A stretch of 64,000 nt of DNA. Source: Bacillus sp. AZ43. Lineage in GTDB: Bacteria > Actinomycetota > Actinomycetes > Mycobacteriales > Geodermatophilaceae. The notes under the pieces are model-generated. The model was not told where the DNA came from. It was given only the letters and a program-made list of their open reading frames with translations, and ran no database searches. The stretch lies in the NCBI GenBank assembly GCA_004570425.1, contig SPQJ01000022.1, positions 1 to 64,000 of the forward strand, given 5' to 3'. Both the position numbers and the translations under genes were made by a program. The stretch's first letter is position 1. Each line of letters starts with the position of its first letter. Shown here in pieces: positions 36,035-44,375 of the stretch.

Positions 36035-37066
36035 ATGGCCTACCGCGCAGCCGACGACCGCTACGACTCGATGACCTACCGGCGCACCGGCCGCAGCGGC
36101 CTGGACCTGCCGGCCATCAGCCTCGGGCTGTGGCACAACTTCGGGGACGACGTGCCGTTCGACCGGCAGCGCGCCGTCCTGCGCCGCGCCTTCGACCTGG
36201 GCATCACGCACTTCGACCTGGCCAACAACTACGGCCCGCCCTACGGGTCGGCCGAGACCAACTTCGGCCGGCACCTGGCCGACGACTTCGCGCCCTACCG
36301 CGACGAGCTGGTGATCAGCACCAAGGCCGGCTACGACATGTGGCCCGGGCCGTACGGGCAGGGCGGCGGCGGGCGCAAGTACGTGCTGTCGAGCCTCGAC
36401 CAGTCCCTGCGCCGCATGGGGCTGGACTACGTCGACATCTTCTACAGCCACCGGCCCGATCCGACGACGCCGCTCGAGGAGACGATGGGGGCGCTCGACA
36501 CCGCCGTCCGCTCGGGCCGCGCGCTCTACGCGGGCATCTCGTCCTACTCGCCGCAGGACACCGCGAAGGCGGCGGCGATCCTCGCCGACCTCGGGACGCC
36601 GCTGCTGATCCACCAGCCGTCGTACTCGATGCTCAACCGCTGGATCGAGACCGAGGGGCTGCTCGACACCCTCGAACAGGTCGGCGCCGGCTGCATCGCC
36701 TTCTCGCCGCTGGCCCAGGGGATGCTCACCGACAAGTACCTGCACGGCATCCCGGAGGGCTCGCGGGCCAGCCAGGACAAGTCGCTGTCGGCGGAGCTGC
36801 TCAGCGAGGAGGCCCTCGAGCGGATCCGCACGCTGAACCAGATCGCGCACAACCGGGGGCAGAGCCTGGCGCAGATGGCGCTGGCCTGGGCGCTGCGCGA
36901 CCAGCGGGTGACCACGGTGCTGATCGGGGCGAGCAGCGTCGGTCAGCTCGAGCAGAACGTCGCGGCCCTGGACAACCTGGCCTTCACCGACGACGAGCTG
37001 TGGGCGATCGACGAGCACGCCGTCGACAGCGGCATCGACCTCTGGGAGGGGCCGCGCACGGCCTGA
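36035..37066 (+). CDS. Aldo/keto reductase, YghZ/MgrA-like
   Basis: 343 residues. NADPH-dependent aldo/keto reductase with the catalytic set D58-x3-Y (HFDLANNYG), K (ISTKAGYDMWPG), and H (FYSHRPDP), and the cofactor motif near the C-terminus (VLIGASSVGQLEQN). The ANNYGPPYGSAE and GYDMWPGPYG blocks are typical of L-glyceraldehyde-3-phosphate reductases (YghZ/GprA). It detoxifies aldehydes in the cytoplasm. Confidence 0.9.
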   Translation: MAYRAADDRYDSMTYRRTGRSGLDLPAISLGLWHNFGDDVPFDRQRAVLRRAFDLGITHFDLANNYGPPYGSAETNFGRHLADDFAPYRDELVISTKAGYDMWPGPYGQGGGGRKYVLSSLDQSLRRMGLDYVDIFYSHRPDPTTPLEETMGALDTAVRSGRALYAGISSYSPQDTAKAAAILADLGTPLLIHQPSYSMLNRWIETEGLLDTLEQVGAGCIAFSPLAQGMLTDKYLHGIPEGSRASQDKSLSAELLSEEALERIRTLNQIAHNRGQSLAQMALAWALRDQRVTTVLIGASSVGQLEQNVAALDNLAFTDDELWAIDEHAVDSGIDLWEGPRTA

Positions 37067-37069
37067 CGG

Positions 37070-37249
37070 TCAGGGCGCCTTCGGGATGACCAGCCAGCCG
37101 CCGATGTAGACGACCTCCCCGACCCCGAACAGGCCGAAGAGCACGAAGCCCACGCGCACCAGGCCCCGCGAGACGCCGAATCGATCGGCGATCGCGGCGC
37201 ACACGCCGGCGATGACCTTCCCTGACCGGGGTCGCACGAGTGTCGCCAT
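37070..37249 (-). CDS. PspC-domain small membrane protein
   Basis: A 59-residue gene, easily missed because of its size. MATLVRPRSGKVIAGVCAAI... shows the PspC pattern (GKVIAGVCAAIADRFGVSRGLVRVGFVL...GGWLVIPK) with one long hydrophobic segment. PspC proteins sense or answer envelope stress. Convergent with the aldo/keto reductase, divergent from the acyltransferase. Confidence 0.85.
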   Translation of the reverse strand: MATLVRPRSGKVIAGVCAAIADRFGVSRGLVRVGFVLFGLFGVGEVVYIGGWLVIPKAP

Positions 37250-37392
37250 GGCCGCTGTCTACCCCGCCCGGCGGAGTCCCACCATCGTCGGCCCGACGAG
37301 CGCGCGGCGCGGCGACCGGGCATCCTGTCGGCCGGGTCGGGCGTGACCTGCAGCACGCCGGACCGTTGTCCTTCAGAGACGAGGGAGTCATC

Positions 37393-38259
37393 GTGGGCGA
37401 TCAGCCGAACATCCTCCAGCGGATCATCGAGTGGCGGGTGAGCGCCGCCATGGAGCCGCACCCGCCCAACGAGACGCTGCTGAAGCTGCAGCAGCCCCTG
37501 GTCGACCTGCTGGAGAAGTACTACTTCCGGGTCGAGGTCGAGGGCTGGGAACGGGTTCCCGACGAGACCTGCCTGGTCATCGGTGTGCATTCCGGCGGCG
37601 CGCTCACGATGGACGCCTGGTCGCTGGTCCACGCCTGGCAGAAGCACTTCGACGGCGCGCGGATCCTGCACGGCACCGCCCACGACGTCCTCATGGCGGC
37701 ACCAGGGCTCGGGGACTACTTCCGGGCGGTCGGGGTCATCGCGGCCAACCGGAAGAGCGTCGGGGCGGCGCTCGAACGCGGGGAGGACGTCGTCGTCTGG
37801 CCCGGCGGCGAGGTGGACTCGATGCGCAGCTGGTGGAAGCGCGACATCGCCACCCTCGGCGGGCGGACCGGCTTCGTGAAGCAGGCCATCCGGTCGGGCG
37901 TCCCGATCCTGCCGGTCGCCACCGTCGGCGGGCACGACACGGTGTTCGTGCTCTCCGAGGGCAAGTGGCTGGCCAACGCGGTGGACAAGCTGACCGGCCT
38001 GAAGAAGACGCTGCGCGGGGCCAACCTGCCGATCATCGCGGGCTTCCCGTTCCCGATCGCCGTGGAGATCCTGCCGGCGCACGTGCCGCTGCCGGCCAAG
38101 ATCCGCACCGAGCTGCTCGACCCGATCGAGGTCGACACCGACCCCGAGCGTGCCGAGGACAAGGCCTACGTGCAGAAGGTCTACGACGAGGTCGAGGCGG
38201 TGATCCAGGCGGGGATGGACCGGCTGGCCGCCAAGCGGACCCTGCCGATCCTCGGCTGA
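37393..38259 (+). CDS. Lysophospholipid acyltransferase family protein
   Basis: 288 residues from GTG 37393 with GAGGGAG upstream. It has the LPLAT-type core: V-H-S-G-G-A-L-T-M-D (H-x-D catalytic block, here with a longer spacing like diacylglycerol acyltransferase-type members), ILHGTAHDVL, V-V-W-P-G-G-E-V-D-S and the late P-I-L-P-V-A-T-V-G-G. It probably acylates glycerol-based or wax-like lipids at the membrane. No signal peptide. Confidence 0.8.
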   Translation: MGDQPNILQRIIEWRVSAAMEPHPPNETLLKLQQPLVDLLEKYYFRVEVEGWERVPDETCLVIGVHSGGALTMDAWSLVHAWQKHFDGARILHGTAHDVLMAAPGLGDYFRAVGVIAANRKSVGAALERGEDVVVWPGGEVDSMRSWWKRDIATLGGRTGFVKQAIRSGVPILPVATVGGHDTVFVLSEGKWLANAVDKLTGLKKTLRGANLPIIAGFPFPIAVEILPAHVPLPAKIRTELLDPIEVDTDPERAEDKAYVQKVYDEVEAVIQAGMDRLAAKRTLPILG

Positions 38260-38336
38260 CGGCGTCGGCTCGACGTGGCCCGCGGCTCTTGGCAGGGTGG
38301 GCGCGACGGCCGACGACGACGACGGACGGAGCACCG

Positions 38337-38546
38337 ATGGCGGCGCGCTACGAGTACAAGGTCGAGGAGCTCCGGGAGGGGCTGATCGGCGGCAAGATGT
38401 CCGGCAGCAAGCTGGAGAAGGTGCTCAACGAGCACGCCCGCCAGGGCTGGCAGCTCAAGGCCATCACATCCGTCGAGGTGAAGGGACGCATCGGTCCCGG
38501 GGGCGTGGAGGGCATCCTCGTGACGTTCGAGCGGCCCGTCGCATGA
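38337..38546 (+). CDS. DUF4177 small protein
   Basis: 69 residues, MAARYEYKVEELREGLIGGKMSG...LEKVLNEHARQGWQLKAITSVEVKG...GILVTFERP. The E-Y-K-V...LN..G..GW.L pattern is DUF4177. Function unknown. The stop overlaps the next start by 4 bp (ATGA), so it is coupled to the DUF4334-type gene. Confidence 0.85.
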   Translation: MAARYEYKVEELREGLIGGKMSGSKLEKVLNEHARQGWQLKAITSVEVKGRIGPGGVEGILVTFERPVA

Positions 38547-39112
38547 CCACGATCCCGCAGCTGAGCGACGAGGCGGCCGCCGCCTGGCTGGCCGAGCACC
38601 GGGACGGCGTGGCGCCGCAGGACGCGCTCGCCTTCTTCGACGGCCTGCCGGCCGTGCCCGCGGCCGACATGCTCGGCCGCTGGCGGGGGAGCGGGCTGCC
38701 GACCGGGTCCCGGCTCGACGGGCTGCTCGAGGCCTACGGCTGGTACGGCAAGGAGTTCCTCGGCGCGGAGGCCGTCCACCCGCTGCTGTTCCAGAGCCGG
38801 GGTGGTCCCCGCCCGGTCGACCCCGCGTGGATCCCGCTGCCGCTGCTGCGCGACCACGCCTCGCTGGCGAAGCTGTGGCCGGTCCGGACGGCGTTCACCC
38901 GGCTGCGCCCGCTGCTCTACACGAACCGGCCGAAGGCCCGCCTGCGCACCATCGAGCACCGCGGCGTCACGACCGCGGCGATGGTCTACGACGCGCTGCC
39001 GATCATCGACGTCTTCCGCCGCGTCGGTCCGGACACGGTCCTCGGCGCGATGGACATGCGCGGCCTGCCCGCGCCGTTCCTCTTCCTGCTCGAGCGCGAC
39101 GCCGAGGACTAG
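38543..39112 (+). CDS. DUF4334 / GXWXG-domain protein
   Basis: 189 residues. Residues 35-60 contain the G-R-W-R-G block of the GXWXG domain, and the C-terminal part (TNRPKARLRTIEHRGVTTAAMVYDALPIIDVFRRV) is the DUF4334 domain. Function unknown. Its stop codon overlaps that of arsC on the other strand (convergent). Confidence 0.85.
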   Translation: MTTIPQLSDEAAAAWLAEHRDGVAPQDALAFFDGLPAVPAADMLGRWRGSGLPTGSRLDGLLEAYGWYGKEFLGAEAVHPLLFQSRGGPRPVDPAWIPLPLLRDHASLAKLWPVRTAFTRLRPLLYTNRPKARLRTIEHRGVTTAAMVYDALPIIDVFRRVGPDTVLGAMDMRGLPAPFLFLLERDAED

Positions 39113-39501
39113 CGGAGCTCGGCGAGCAGCCGCCGAACCCGGTGCTCGATCTCGTCGCGGATCGGGCGGACGGACTCGATGCCCTTGCCGGCCGGGTCCT
39201 CGAGCTGCCAGTCGAGGTAGCGCTTGCCCGGGAAGATCGGGCAGGCGTCGCCACAGCCCATGGTGATGACGACGTCGGAGGCCTCGACCGCGTCGGTGGT
39301 GAGCACCTTCGGTCGCTGGTCGGTGATGTCGATGCCCACCTCGGCCATGGCCTCGACCGCGGCCGGGTTCACCTGGTCAGCCGGCAGCGACCCGGCGGAG
39401 CGCACCTCGACCGAGTCGCCGGCCAGGTGCCGCAGCCAGCCGGCGGCCATCTGCGAGCGGCCGGCGTTGTGCACGCACACGAACAGGACGGACGGCGTCA
39501 T
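39109..39501 (-). CDS. arsC: Arsenate reductase, low-molecular-weight phosphatase type
   Basis: 130 residues. The P-loop C9-V-H-N-A-G-R14-S (C-x5-R-S) and the redox cysteines C83 and C87 (MGCGDACPIFPG), with general acid D97, identify the ArsC class that reduces arsenate to arsenite with thioredoxin or mycothiol. Its start overlaps the acr3 stop by 4 bp. It completes the arsR-acr3-arsC operon. Confidence 0.92.
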   Translation of the reverse strand: MTPSVLFVCVHNAGRSQMAAGWLRHLAGDSVEVRSAGSLPADQVNPAAVEAMAEVGIDITDQRPKVLTTDAVEASDVVITMGCGDACPIFPGKRYLDWQLEDPAGKGIESVRPIRDEIEHRVRRLLAELR

Positions 39502-40598
39502 CGGAGCACCTGCGCGGGGAAGAAGCGGCGTCGCGCCCACAGCGCGACGTAGACCAGGGCCACGAGCACCGGTACCTCGATCAGCGGGCCGACGACCCCG
39601 GCGAGCGCCTGCCCGCTGGTGACCCCGAAGGTGCCGATCGCGACCGCGATGGCCAGCTCGAAGTTGTTGCCCGCGGCGGTGAACGCGAGGGTCGCGGTCT
39701 TCGCGTAGCCGAGGCCCAGCCGCATGCCGACCAGGAACGACCCGCCGAACATCATCGCGAAGTAGGCCAGCAGGGGCAGCGCGATCCGCGCGACGTCCCA
39801 TGGCTGCGACGTGATCGCGTCGCCCTGCAGCGCGAACAGCATGACGATCGTGAACAGCAGGCCGTAGAGGGCGACCGGCCCGATCCGCGGCAGGAAGCGC
39901 TCCTCGTACCAGGCTCGGCCGTTCTGGCGCTCGCCCAGCGTGCGGGTGAGGAAGCCGGCGAGCAGCGGGATGCCGAGGAAGACCAGCACGCTGAGCAGGA
40001 TCGCCCATACGCTGAACTCCGCCGACGTCGTCGACAGGCCCAGCCAGCCGGGCAGCACCTGGAGGTAGAACCAGCCCAGCGCGGCGAACGCGACGATCTG
40101 GAACACCGAGTTGATCGCGACCAGCACCGCGGCCGCCTCGCGGTCACCGCAGGAGAGGTCGTTCCAGATGAGCACCATCGCGATGCAGCGGGCCAGGCCC
40201 ACGACGATCAGGCCGGTGCGGTACTCGGGCAGGTCGGGCAGCAGCAGCCAGGCCAGGGCGAACATCAGCGCCGGCCCGACCAGCCAGTTCAGGACCAGGC
40301 TCGCGCCGAGGAGTCTCCGGTCGCCGGTGACGCGGTCGAGTTCGGAGTACCGGACCTTGGCCAGCACCGGGTACATCATCAGCAGGAGGCCGATCGCGAT
40401 GGGCAGGCTCACGTCGCCCACCTCGACGGCGGACAGGGCGTCGTCCAGACCGGGCACCCAGCGACCCAGGGCCAGGCCCAGCGCCATCGCCGCGATGATC
40501 CAGACCGGCAGGAACCGGTCGAGCGTGGAGAGCTTCCGCAGGACCGGCGCGTCGGCGGGGACGTCGGGGCGTGCGGTCTCGCGGACGGCGTCGCTCAT
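39498..40598 (-). CDS. acr3: Arsenite efflux transporter, Acr3 family
   Basis: 366 residues with ten hydrophobic helices and the Acr3 signature near the middle helix (VGLARCIAMVLIWNDLSCGD, with the essential Cys in the ARCIAM segment). It expels arsenite or antimonite. It lies between arsR and arsC with 4-bp overlaps on both sides, so the three are translated together. An N-terminal polar extension of about 25 residues is usual. Confidence 0.95.
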   Translation of the reverse strand: MSDAVRETARPDVPADAPVLRKLSTLDRFLPVWIIAAMALGLALGRWVPGLDDALSAVEVGDVSLPIAIGLLLMMYPVLAKVRYSELDRVTGDRRLLGASLVLNWLVGPALMFALAWLLLPDLPEYRTGLIVVGLARCIAMVLIWNDLSCGDREAAAVLVAINSVFQIVAFAALGWFYLQVLPGWLGLSTTSAEFSVWAILLSVLVFLGIPLLAGFLTRTLGERQNGRAWYEERFLPRIGPVALYGLLFTIVMLFALQGDAITSQPWDVARIALPLLAYFAMMFGGSFLVGMRLGLGYAKTATLAFTAAGNNFELAIAVAIGTFGVTSGQALAGVVGPLIEVPVLVALVYVALWARRRFFPAQVLR

Positions 40599-40954
40599 GC
40601 CGGCGTCAGGGTGAGGGTGGTGCGACCGGTGGTGTCGAACAGGTTCGCGACGGCCGACAGCGCCTCGGGCTTGACCGCGTAGTAGACCCACACCCCGCGC
40701 TTGTCGCGGTCGAGCAGGCCGGCCGAGTGCAGCACCTTCAGGTGGTGGCTGATCGTCGCCTGGGTGAGGTCGAACGCGTCGTTGAGGTCGCAGACGCAGG
40801 CCTCGCCGCCGGCGCTCGCCGCGATCAGGCTGACCAGCCGCAGGCGGACGGGGTCCGCGAGCGCCTTGAGCAGGGGCGCCACCTGCTCGGCCTGCTCCGC
40901 GGACATGGCGGTGCCGGTCAGGGGAGTGCAGCAGGCCAGGCCGGGACCGCTCAT
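40595..40954 (-). CDS. arsR: ArsR-family arsenite-responsive repressor
   Basis: 119 residues from ATG 40954, which has GAGGAG at ideal spacing; ATG 40978 is possible. Winged-helix core LADPVRLRLVSLI...TQATISHHLKVLHSAGLL. Arsenite-binding cysteines: C53-V-C55 in the DNA-side helix and an N-terminal pair C8-C9, a set resembling the Corynebacterium glutamicum type of site. First gene of arsR-acr3-arsC and divergent from arsI. Confidence 0.92.
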   Translation of the reverse strand: MSGPGLACCTPLTGTAMSAEQAEQVAPLLKALADPVRLRLVSLIAASAGGEACVCDLNDAFDLTQATISHHLKVLHSAGLLDRDKRGVWVYYAVKPEALSAVANLFDTTGRTTLTLTPA

Positions 40955-40992
40955 CGGGGGCTCCTCGCGTCGGGACATCGCCGACCATCATA

Positions 40993-41064
40993 ACGATGCA
41001 CATCGTATTGACAAGTATCGATGTCTGGTGATCAGCTTCTTTGAGACATCGACGCCCGTCGATG
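40993..41064. promoter_or_regulatory. Divergent ars promoter region with inverted repeats
   Basis: Palindromes fit ArsR operators: ACGATG-CA-CATCGT (40993-41006) and CATCGA-N6-TCGATG (41047-41064), with a further ATCGATGT between (about 41018). A rightward -35 TTGACA lies at 41008-41013. Both sides of the locus are probably repressed by the same ArsR until arsenite binds. Confidence 0.6.
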
Positions 41065-41084
41065 CGTGTTCGAGGAGGAACCCC

Positions 41085-41516
41085 GTGTCCCGTGTCCAGC
41101 TGGCTCTCCGCGTCGCCGATCTCGAGGCTGCCGTCGACTTCTACTCACGCCTCTTCGACGCCGTGCCCGCGAAGCGTCGTCCCGGGTACGCCAACTTCGC
41201 CATCACCGAGCCGCCGCTCAAGCTGGTCCTCCTCGAGGGCGAGGCCGGCGAGGCGACCCGCATGGACCACCTGGGCGTCGAGGTAGCCACCACCGACGAG
41301 GTCGCCGCGGCGACGAACCGCCTGGCCGACGCCGGCCTGGCCACCCGCGTCGAGGACAACACGACCTGTTGCTACGCCGTCCAGGACAAGGTCTGGGTGA
41401 CCGGCCCGGGCGGCGAGCCGTGGGAGGTCTACACCGTCACCGCCGACGCGCGCCCCGACCTCGAGGGCAAGACCACCGCCGACGACCGTGTCCCCGCCCC
41501 CGCCGCCTGCTGCTGA
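41085..41516 (+). CDS. arsI: ArsI/CadI-type vicinal-oxygen-chelate protein (organoarsenical C-As lyase family)
   Basis: 143 residues. ArsI enzymes split methylarsonous acid into arsenite with Fe(II) and O2. The vicinal pair C95-C96 (TTCCYAVQDKVWV) binds the arsenical; Q5, H62 and E114 fit the metal ligands of the Q-H-E type. GTG 41085 follows GAGGAGGAA. The C-terminus ends in another Cys pair (PAACC). It is divergent from arsR and probably co-regulated. Confidence 0.9.
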   Translation: MSRVQLALRVADLEAAVDFYSRLFDAVPAKRRPGYANFAITEPPLKLVLLEGEAGEATRMDHLGVEVATTDEVAAATNRLADAGLATRVEDNTTCCYAVQDKVWVTGPGGEPWEVYTVTADARPDLEGKTTADDRVPAPAACC

Positions 41517-41526
41517 AGGAGACCCG

Positions 41527-41712
41527 ATGCTCCCCCACGAGAGCGACACCTCGTCCGCCGTCCACCGCGAGGACCTGCGTGCCCAAGGTGCCCTGTGGCA
41601 GCAGACGTCCCGGCGTGGCGCCCTGGTCGGTGCTCCGCGGTTCTCGGTGCGGCTGCGCGAGGCCGTCCGGGTGCTCACCGCCCGCCCCGTCATGCCCGCG
41701 GCCTGCTGCTGA
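41527..41712 (+). CDS. Small Cys-Cys-tailed protein in the ars locus
   Basis: 61 residues from ATG 41527 with AAGGAG upstream, 10 bp after arsI. The body is basic (RREALVG... RFSVRLREAVRVLTARP type composition) and it ends PAACC, like arsI. No domain is recognised. The shared C-terminal CC suggests it may hold or hand over arsenite, but that is inference from position and tail only. Confidence 0.6.
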   Translation: MLPHESDTSSAVHREDLRAQGALWQQTSRRGALVGAPRFSVRLREAVRVLTARPVMPAACC

Positions 41713-41731
41713 CGGGTGAACTCCGTGCGCC

Positions 41732-41764
41732 GACGCCCGGTTCTGCGCCGTGGAACCGGGCGTC
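41732..41764 (+). terminator. Terminator after the arsI operon
   Basis: A perfect 12-bp stem GACGCCCGGTTC/GAACCGGGCGTC (41732-41743 with 41753-41764), loop 9 nt, 20 bp after the stop of the 61-aa gene. Confidence 0.8.
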
Positions 41765-41793
41765 AGCGCACACCCTCGTGGCAGGGTCGAGGG

Positions 41794-42744
41794 GTGGATC
41801 TCGACGAGGTGGCCGACGAGCTCTACGAGGTGCCGCCCGAGGAGTTCGTCGCGCTGCGCAAGCAGCGGCAGGACGAGGCGAAGGCCGACGGCGACAAGGC
41901 GCTGGCCAAGGAGATCGGCGCGCTGCCCAAGCCCTCGACGCCGGCCTGGGTGTGCAACCTGCTGGTTCGTGCGCACCGCGAGGAGATCGAGGGCCTGGTC
42001 GACCTCGGCAACCTGCTCCGGGAGGCGCAGAGCAACCTCGCCGGTGACGAGCTCAAGACCCTCGACGTCCAGCGTCGTCAGCTGCTCAGCGCGCTGACCC
42101 GGCAGGCCCGGGCGGTCGCGTACGAGCGCGGCCACTCGGTGACCACCGCCGTCGCCACGCAGGTCGAGGAGACGCTGCGCGCCGCGATGGCCGACCCCGA
42201 GGCGGGGGAGGCCCTGCTCGCCGGCCGGCTGACCTCGCCGATGTCCTACAGCGGCATGGGCGAACTGGCCGGCCGCCCGAAGCTGCGACTGGTCCCGCCG
42301 CCGGAACCGGCCGCGAAGCCCGAGCGCGCCCCCGCCAGGAAGAGGGCGACGACGGACGACGGGGAGTCCGCCGCCGAGCGCCGTCGTCGCGAGCAGGAGG
42401 AGCGCCGGCGCGCCGCCGAGGAGAAGCGCCGCCGCGAGCTGGCCGCGGCGCAGGAGGCAGCCGACGAGGCGACCGCCGCGGCCGAGGAGGCCGAGGCCGC
42501 GCTCGAGGAGCACCGCCGGGCCGTCGACGAGCTCACCGCCCGGCGCGAGGAGCTGCAGGCGCGGGTGGAGGAACTCGCCGACCAGTTGGCCGACGCCGAG
42601 CGGGCGGCCGCGGAGGCGGCGACGGCCCTCAAGCGCGAGGAGCGGCGCCGCGCCGGGGCCAAGCGGGAGGCCGCGGAGGCCGCCGAGGCGCGGGACCACG
42701 CCCTGGTCCGTGTCGCGCAGCTGTCGGAGGGGGACGCGGACTGA
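41794..42744 (+). CDS. Hypothetical coiled-coil protein
   Basis: 316 residues from GTG 41794. An N-terminal helical region (about 1-150, with KPSTPAWVCNLLVRAHREEIEGLVDLG) is followed by a long charged, Ala/Glu/Arg-rich coiled coil (about 205-310). It resembles actinobacterial hypothetical proteins of unknown role. The start places a short spacer after the terminator. Confidence 0.7.
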   Translation: MDLDEVADELYEVPPEEFVALRKQRQDEAKADGDKALAKEIGALPKPSTPAWVCNLLVRAHREEIEGLVDLGNLLREAQSNLAGDELKTLDVQRRQLLSALTRQARAVAYERGHSVTTAVATQVEETLRAAMADPEAGEALLAGRLTSPMSYSGMGELAGRPKLRLVPPPEPAAKPERAPARKRATTDDGESAAERRRREQEERRRAAEEKRRRELAAAQEAADEATAAAEEAEAALEEHRRAVDELTARREELQARVEELADQLADAERAAAEAATALKREERRRAGAKREAAEAAEARDHALVRVAQLSEGDAD

Positions 42745-42779
42745 CCGGCTCGCTCCGGGCCTGACCAGCGGCGGCGAGG

Positions 42780-43298
42780 TCAGCCCATCGTCTTCTGGCC
42801 GTCGAGGGATTCCCGGAGGATGTCGGCGTGCCCGGCGTGCTGCGCGGTCTCGGCGACGATGTGCAGGAAGACCCGCCGCGCCGACCGGACGGCGCCGGGC
42901 TCGAACCAGGGCGCCTCGGGCAGCGGGTGCGACGCGTCGAGGTCGGGCAGGGTGCGCACCAGCTCGTCGGTGCGGGCCGCGACCTCGGCGTAGTGGTCGA
43001 GCAGGCCCTCGAGCGTCTCGCCGGGCAGCATCCGGAACTCGTCGGCCCACGTCTCGAAGCCGGCCGCGTCGGTCGGCGTGGCGATCGCCTCCGGGCCCTC
43101 GAGGACGAACCGCACCCAGCCGGCCTCCTGGTGGGCGACGTGCTTGATCAGGCCGCCGAGGGTCAGCTCGCTGGCGGTGGGCCGCTGCCGTACCTGCTCG
43201 TCGGTGAGCCCCCGGACGGTGTACCGCAGGAAGTGCCGGTGCGCGGCCAGTGTCTCCAGGAGGTCGGCGCGCTCGGCGGTGAGGGTCGTGGTCGTCAT
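42780..43298 (-). CDS. DinB-family protein (DUF664)
   Basis: 172 residues, four-helix DinB/YfiT fold: HRHFLRYTVRGLTDEQVRQRPTASELTLGGLIKHVAHQEAGWV ... VFLHIVAETAQHAGHADILRE, with the metal-site histidines in HVAHQE and QHAGHAD. Members are thiol (bacillithiol/mycothiol)-dependent transferases or of unknown activity. Divergent from a WYL regulator 93 bp away, which probably controls it. Confidence 0.88.
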   Translation of the reverse strand: MTTTTLTAERADLLETLAAHRHFLRYTVRGLTDEQVRQRPTASELTLGGLIKHVAHQEAGWVRFVLEGPEAIATPTDAAGFETWADEFRMLPGETLEGLLDHYAEVAARTDELVRTLPDLDASHPLPEAPWFEPGAVRSARRVFLHIVAETAQHAGHADILRESLDGQKTMG

Positions 43299-43390
43299 CG
43301 GTCTCGCCTTCCGTCGTCCGGTTCGGTCGAGGACGACGCTAGGGACGATCGGTGCCAGTTCCTGTCCGCAATGTGTGGGAACCTCGTGGC

Positions 43391-44365
43391 ATGGCCGACT
43401 CGACCGCCCGGGCCCTCCGCCTGTTGTCGATGCTGCAGAACCGCCGGTACTGGGGTGGGGCCGAGCTCGCCGACCGGCTCGGTGTCTCCGTGCGCACGCT
43501 CCGGCGCGACGTCGAGCGGCTGCGGGAGCTCGGCTACCCGGTGCAGGCCCGGCCCGGCGTCGACGGCGGGTACGAGCTGTCGCCGGGCGCCGTCCTGCCA
43601 CCGCTCGTCCTCGACGACGACGAGGCGGTGGCGCTGACCGTGGGGCTCCAGGCCGCCGCCCAGTCGCCGGTCGCGGGGACGGCGGAGGCCTCGGTGCGGG
43701 CGCTGGCCAAGATCGTGCAGGTGCTGCCGGGCCGGCTGCGCCGGCGGGCGGACGTACTGCGGGCGGTCACCGTGCCGGCCGCGTGGGCACCGGCCCGGGC
43801 GGAGATCGATCCCGAGGTGCTGACCACCGTGGCGCAGGCGTGCCGGGACGGCGAGCGGCTGGCCTTCGCCTACACCGCCGGCGACGGCGTCCAGTCCGAT
43901 CGGCTGACCGAGCCGTACCGCCTGGTGGCGCTCGGCCGGCGCTGGTACCTCGTGGCCTACGACCTCGACCGCGGCGACTGGCGCAGCTTCCGGCTCGACC
44001 GGCTCGCCGGCCCGCGCCCGACCGGCGCCCGCTTCGCGCCGCGCGCGCTGCCGGCGGCCGACGCGGCCGAGTTCGTCCGCGCCGGCATCGGGGGTCGGAC
44101 GCCGGCGCAGCACGTGGAGGTGCTGGTCGCGGCGCCGGCCGAGGCGGTCCGTGCGCGGATCGGCCGGTGGTGCACCGTCGAGGAGACCGGGGACGGCGGC
44201 TGCCGGGTGCGCATGCAGACCGACGACCTGAGCTGGCCGGCGATGGCCCTGGGCAGCGTCGGCGCGGAGTTCACCGTCGTCTCGCCGCCGGACCTCGTCG
44301 CGCTCCTCGGCGACTGGGGCGGGCGCTTCTCGCGCGCGGCTGCGGAGACCGGCGAGCCTGCCTAG
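43391..44365 (+). CDS. YafY-type HTH/WYL-domain transcriptional regulator
   Basis: 324 residues. N-terminal HTH (RALRLLSMLQNRRYWGGAELADRLGVSVRTLRRDVERLRELGYPV, about 5-60), then a WYL domain (RLTEPYRLVALGRRWYLVAYDLDRGDWRSFRLDRL) for ligand or nucleic-acid sensing and a WCX end. Divergent from the DinB-family gene, a common pairing in actinobacteria. Confidence 0.9.
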   Translation: MADSTARALRLLSMLQNRRYWGGAELADRLGVSVRTLRRDVERLRELGYPVQARPGVDGGYELSPGAVLPPLVLDDDEAVALTVGLQAAAQSPVAGTAEASVRALAKIVQVLPGRLRRRADVLRAVTVPAAWAPARAEIDPEVLTTVAQACRDGERLAFAYTAGDGVQSDRLTEPYRLVALGRRWYLVAYDLDRGDWRSFRLDRLAGPRPTGARFAPRALPAADAAEFVRAGIGGRTPAQHVEVLVAAPAEAVRARIGRWCTVEETGDGGCRVRMQTDDLSWPAMALGSVGAEFTVVSPPDLVALLGDWGGRFSRAAAETGEPA

Positions 44366-44375
44366 CGTGGGCGGC

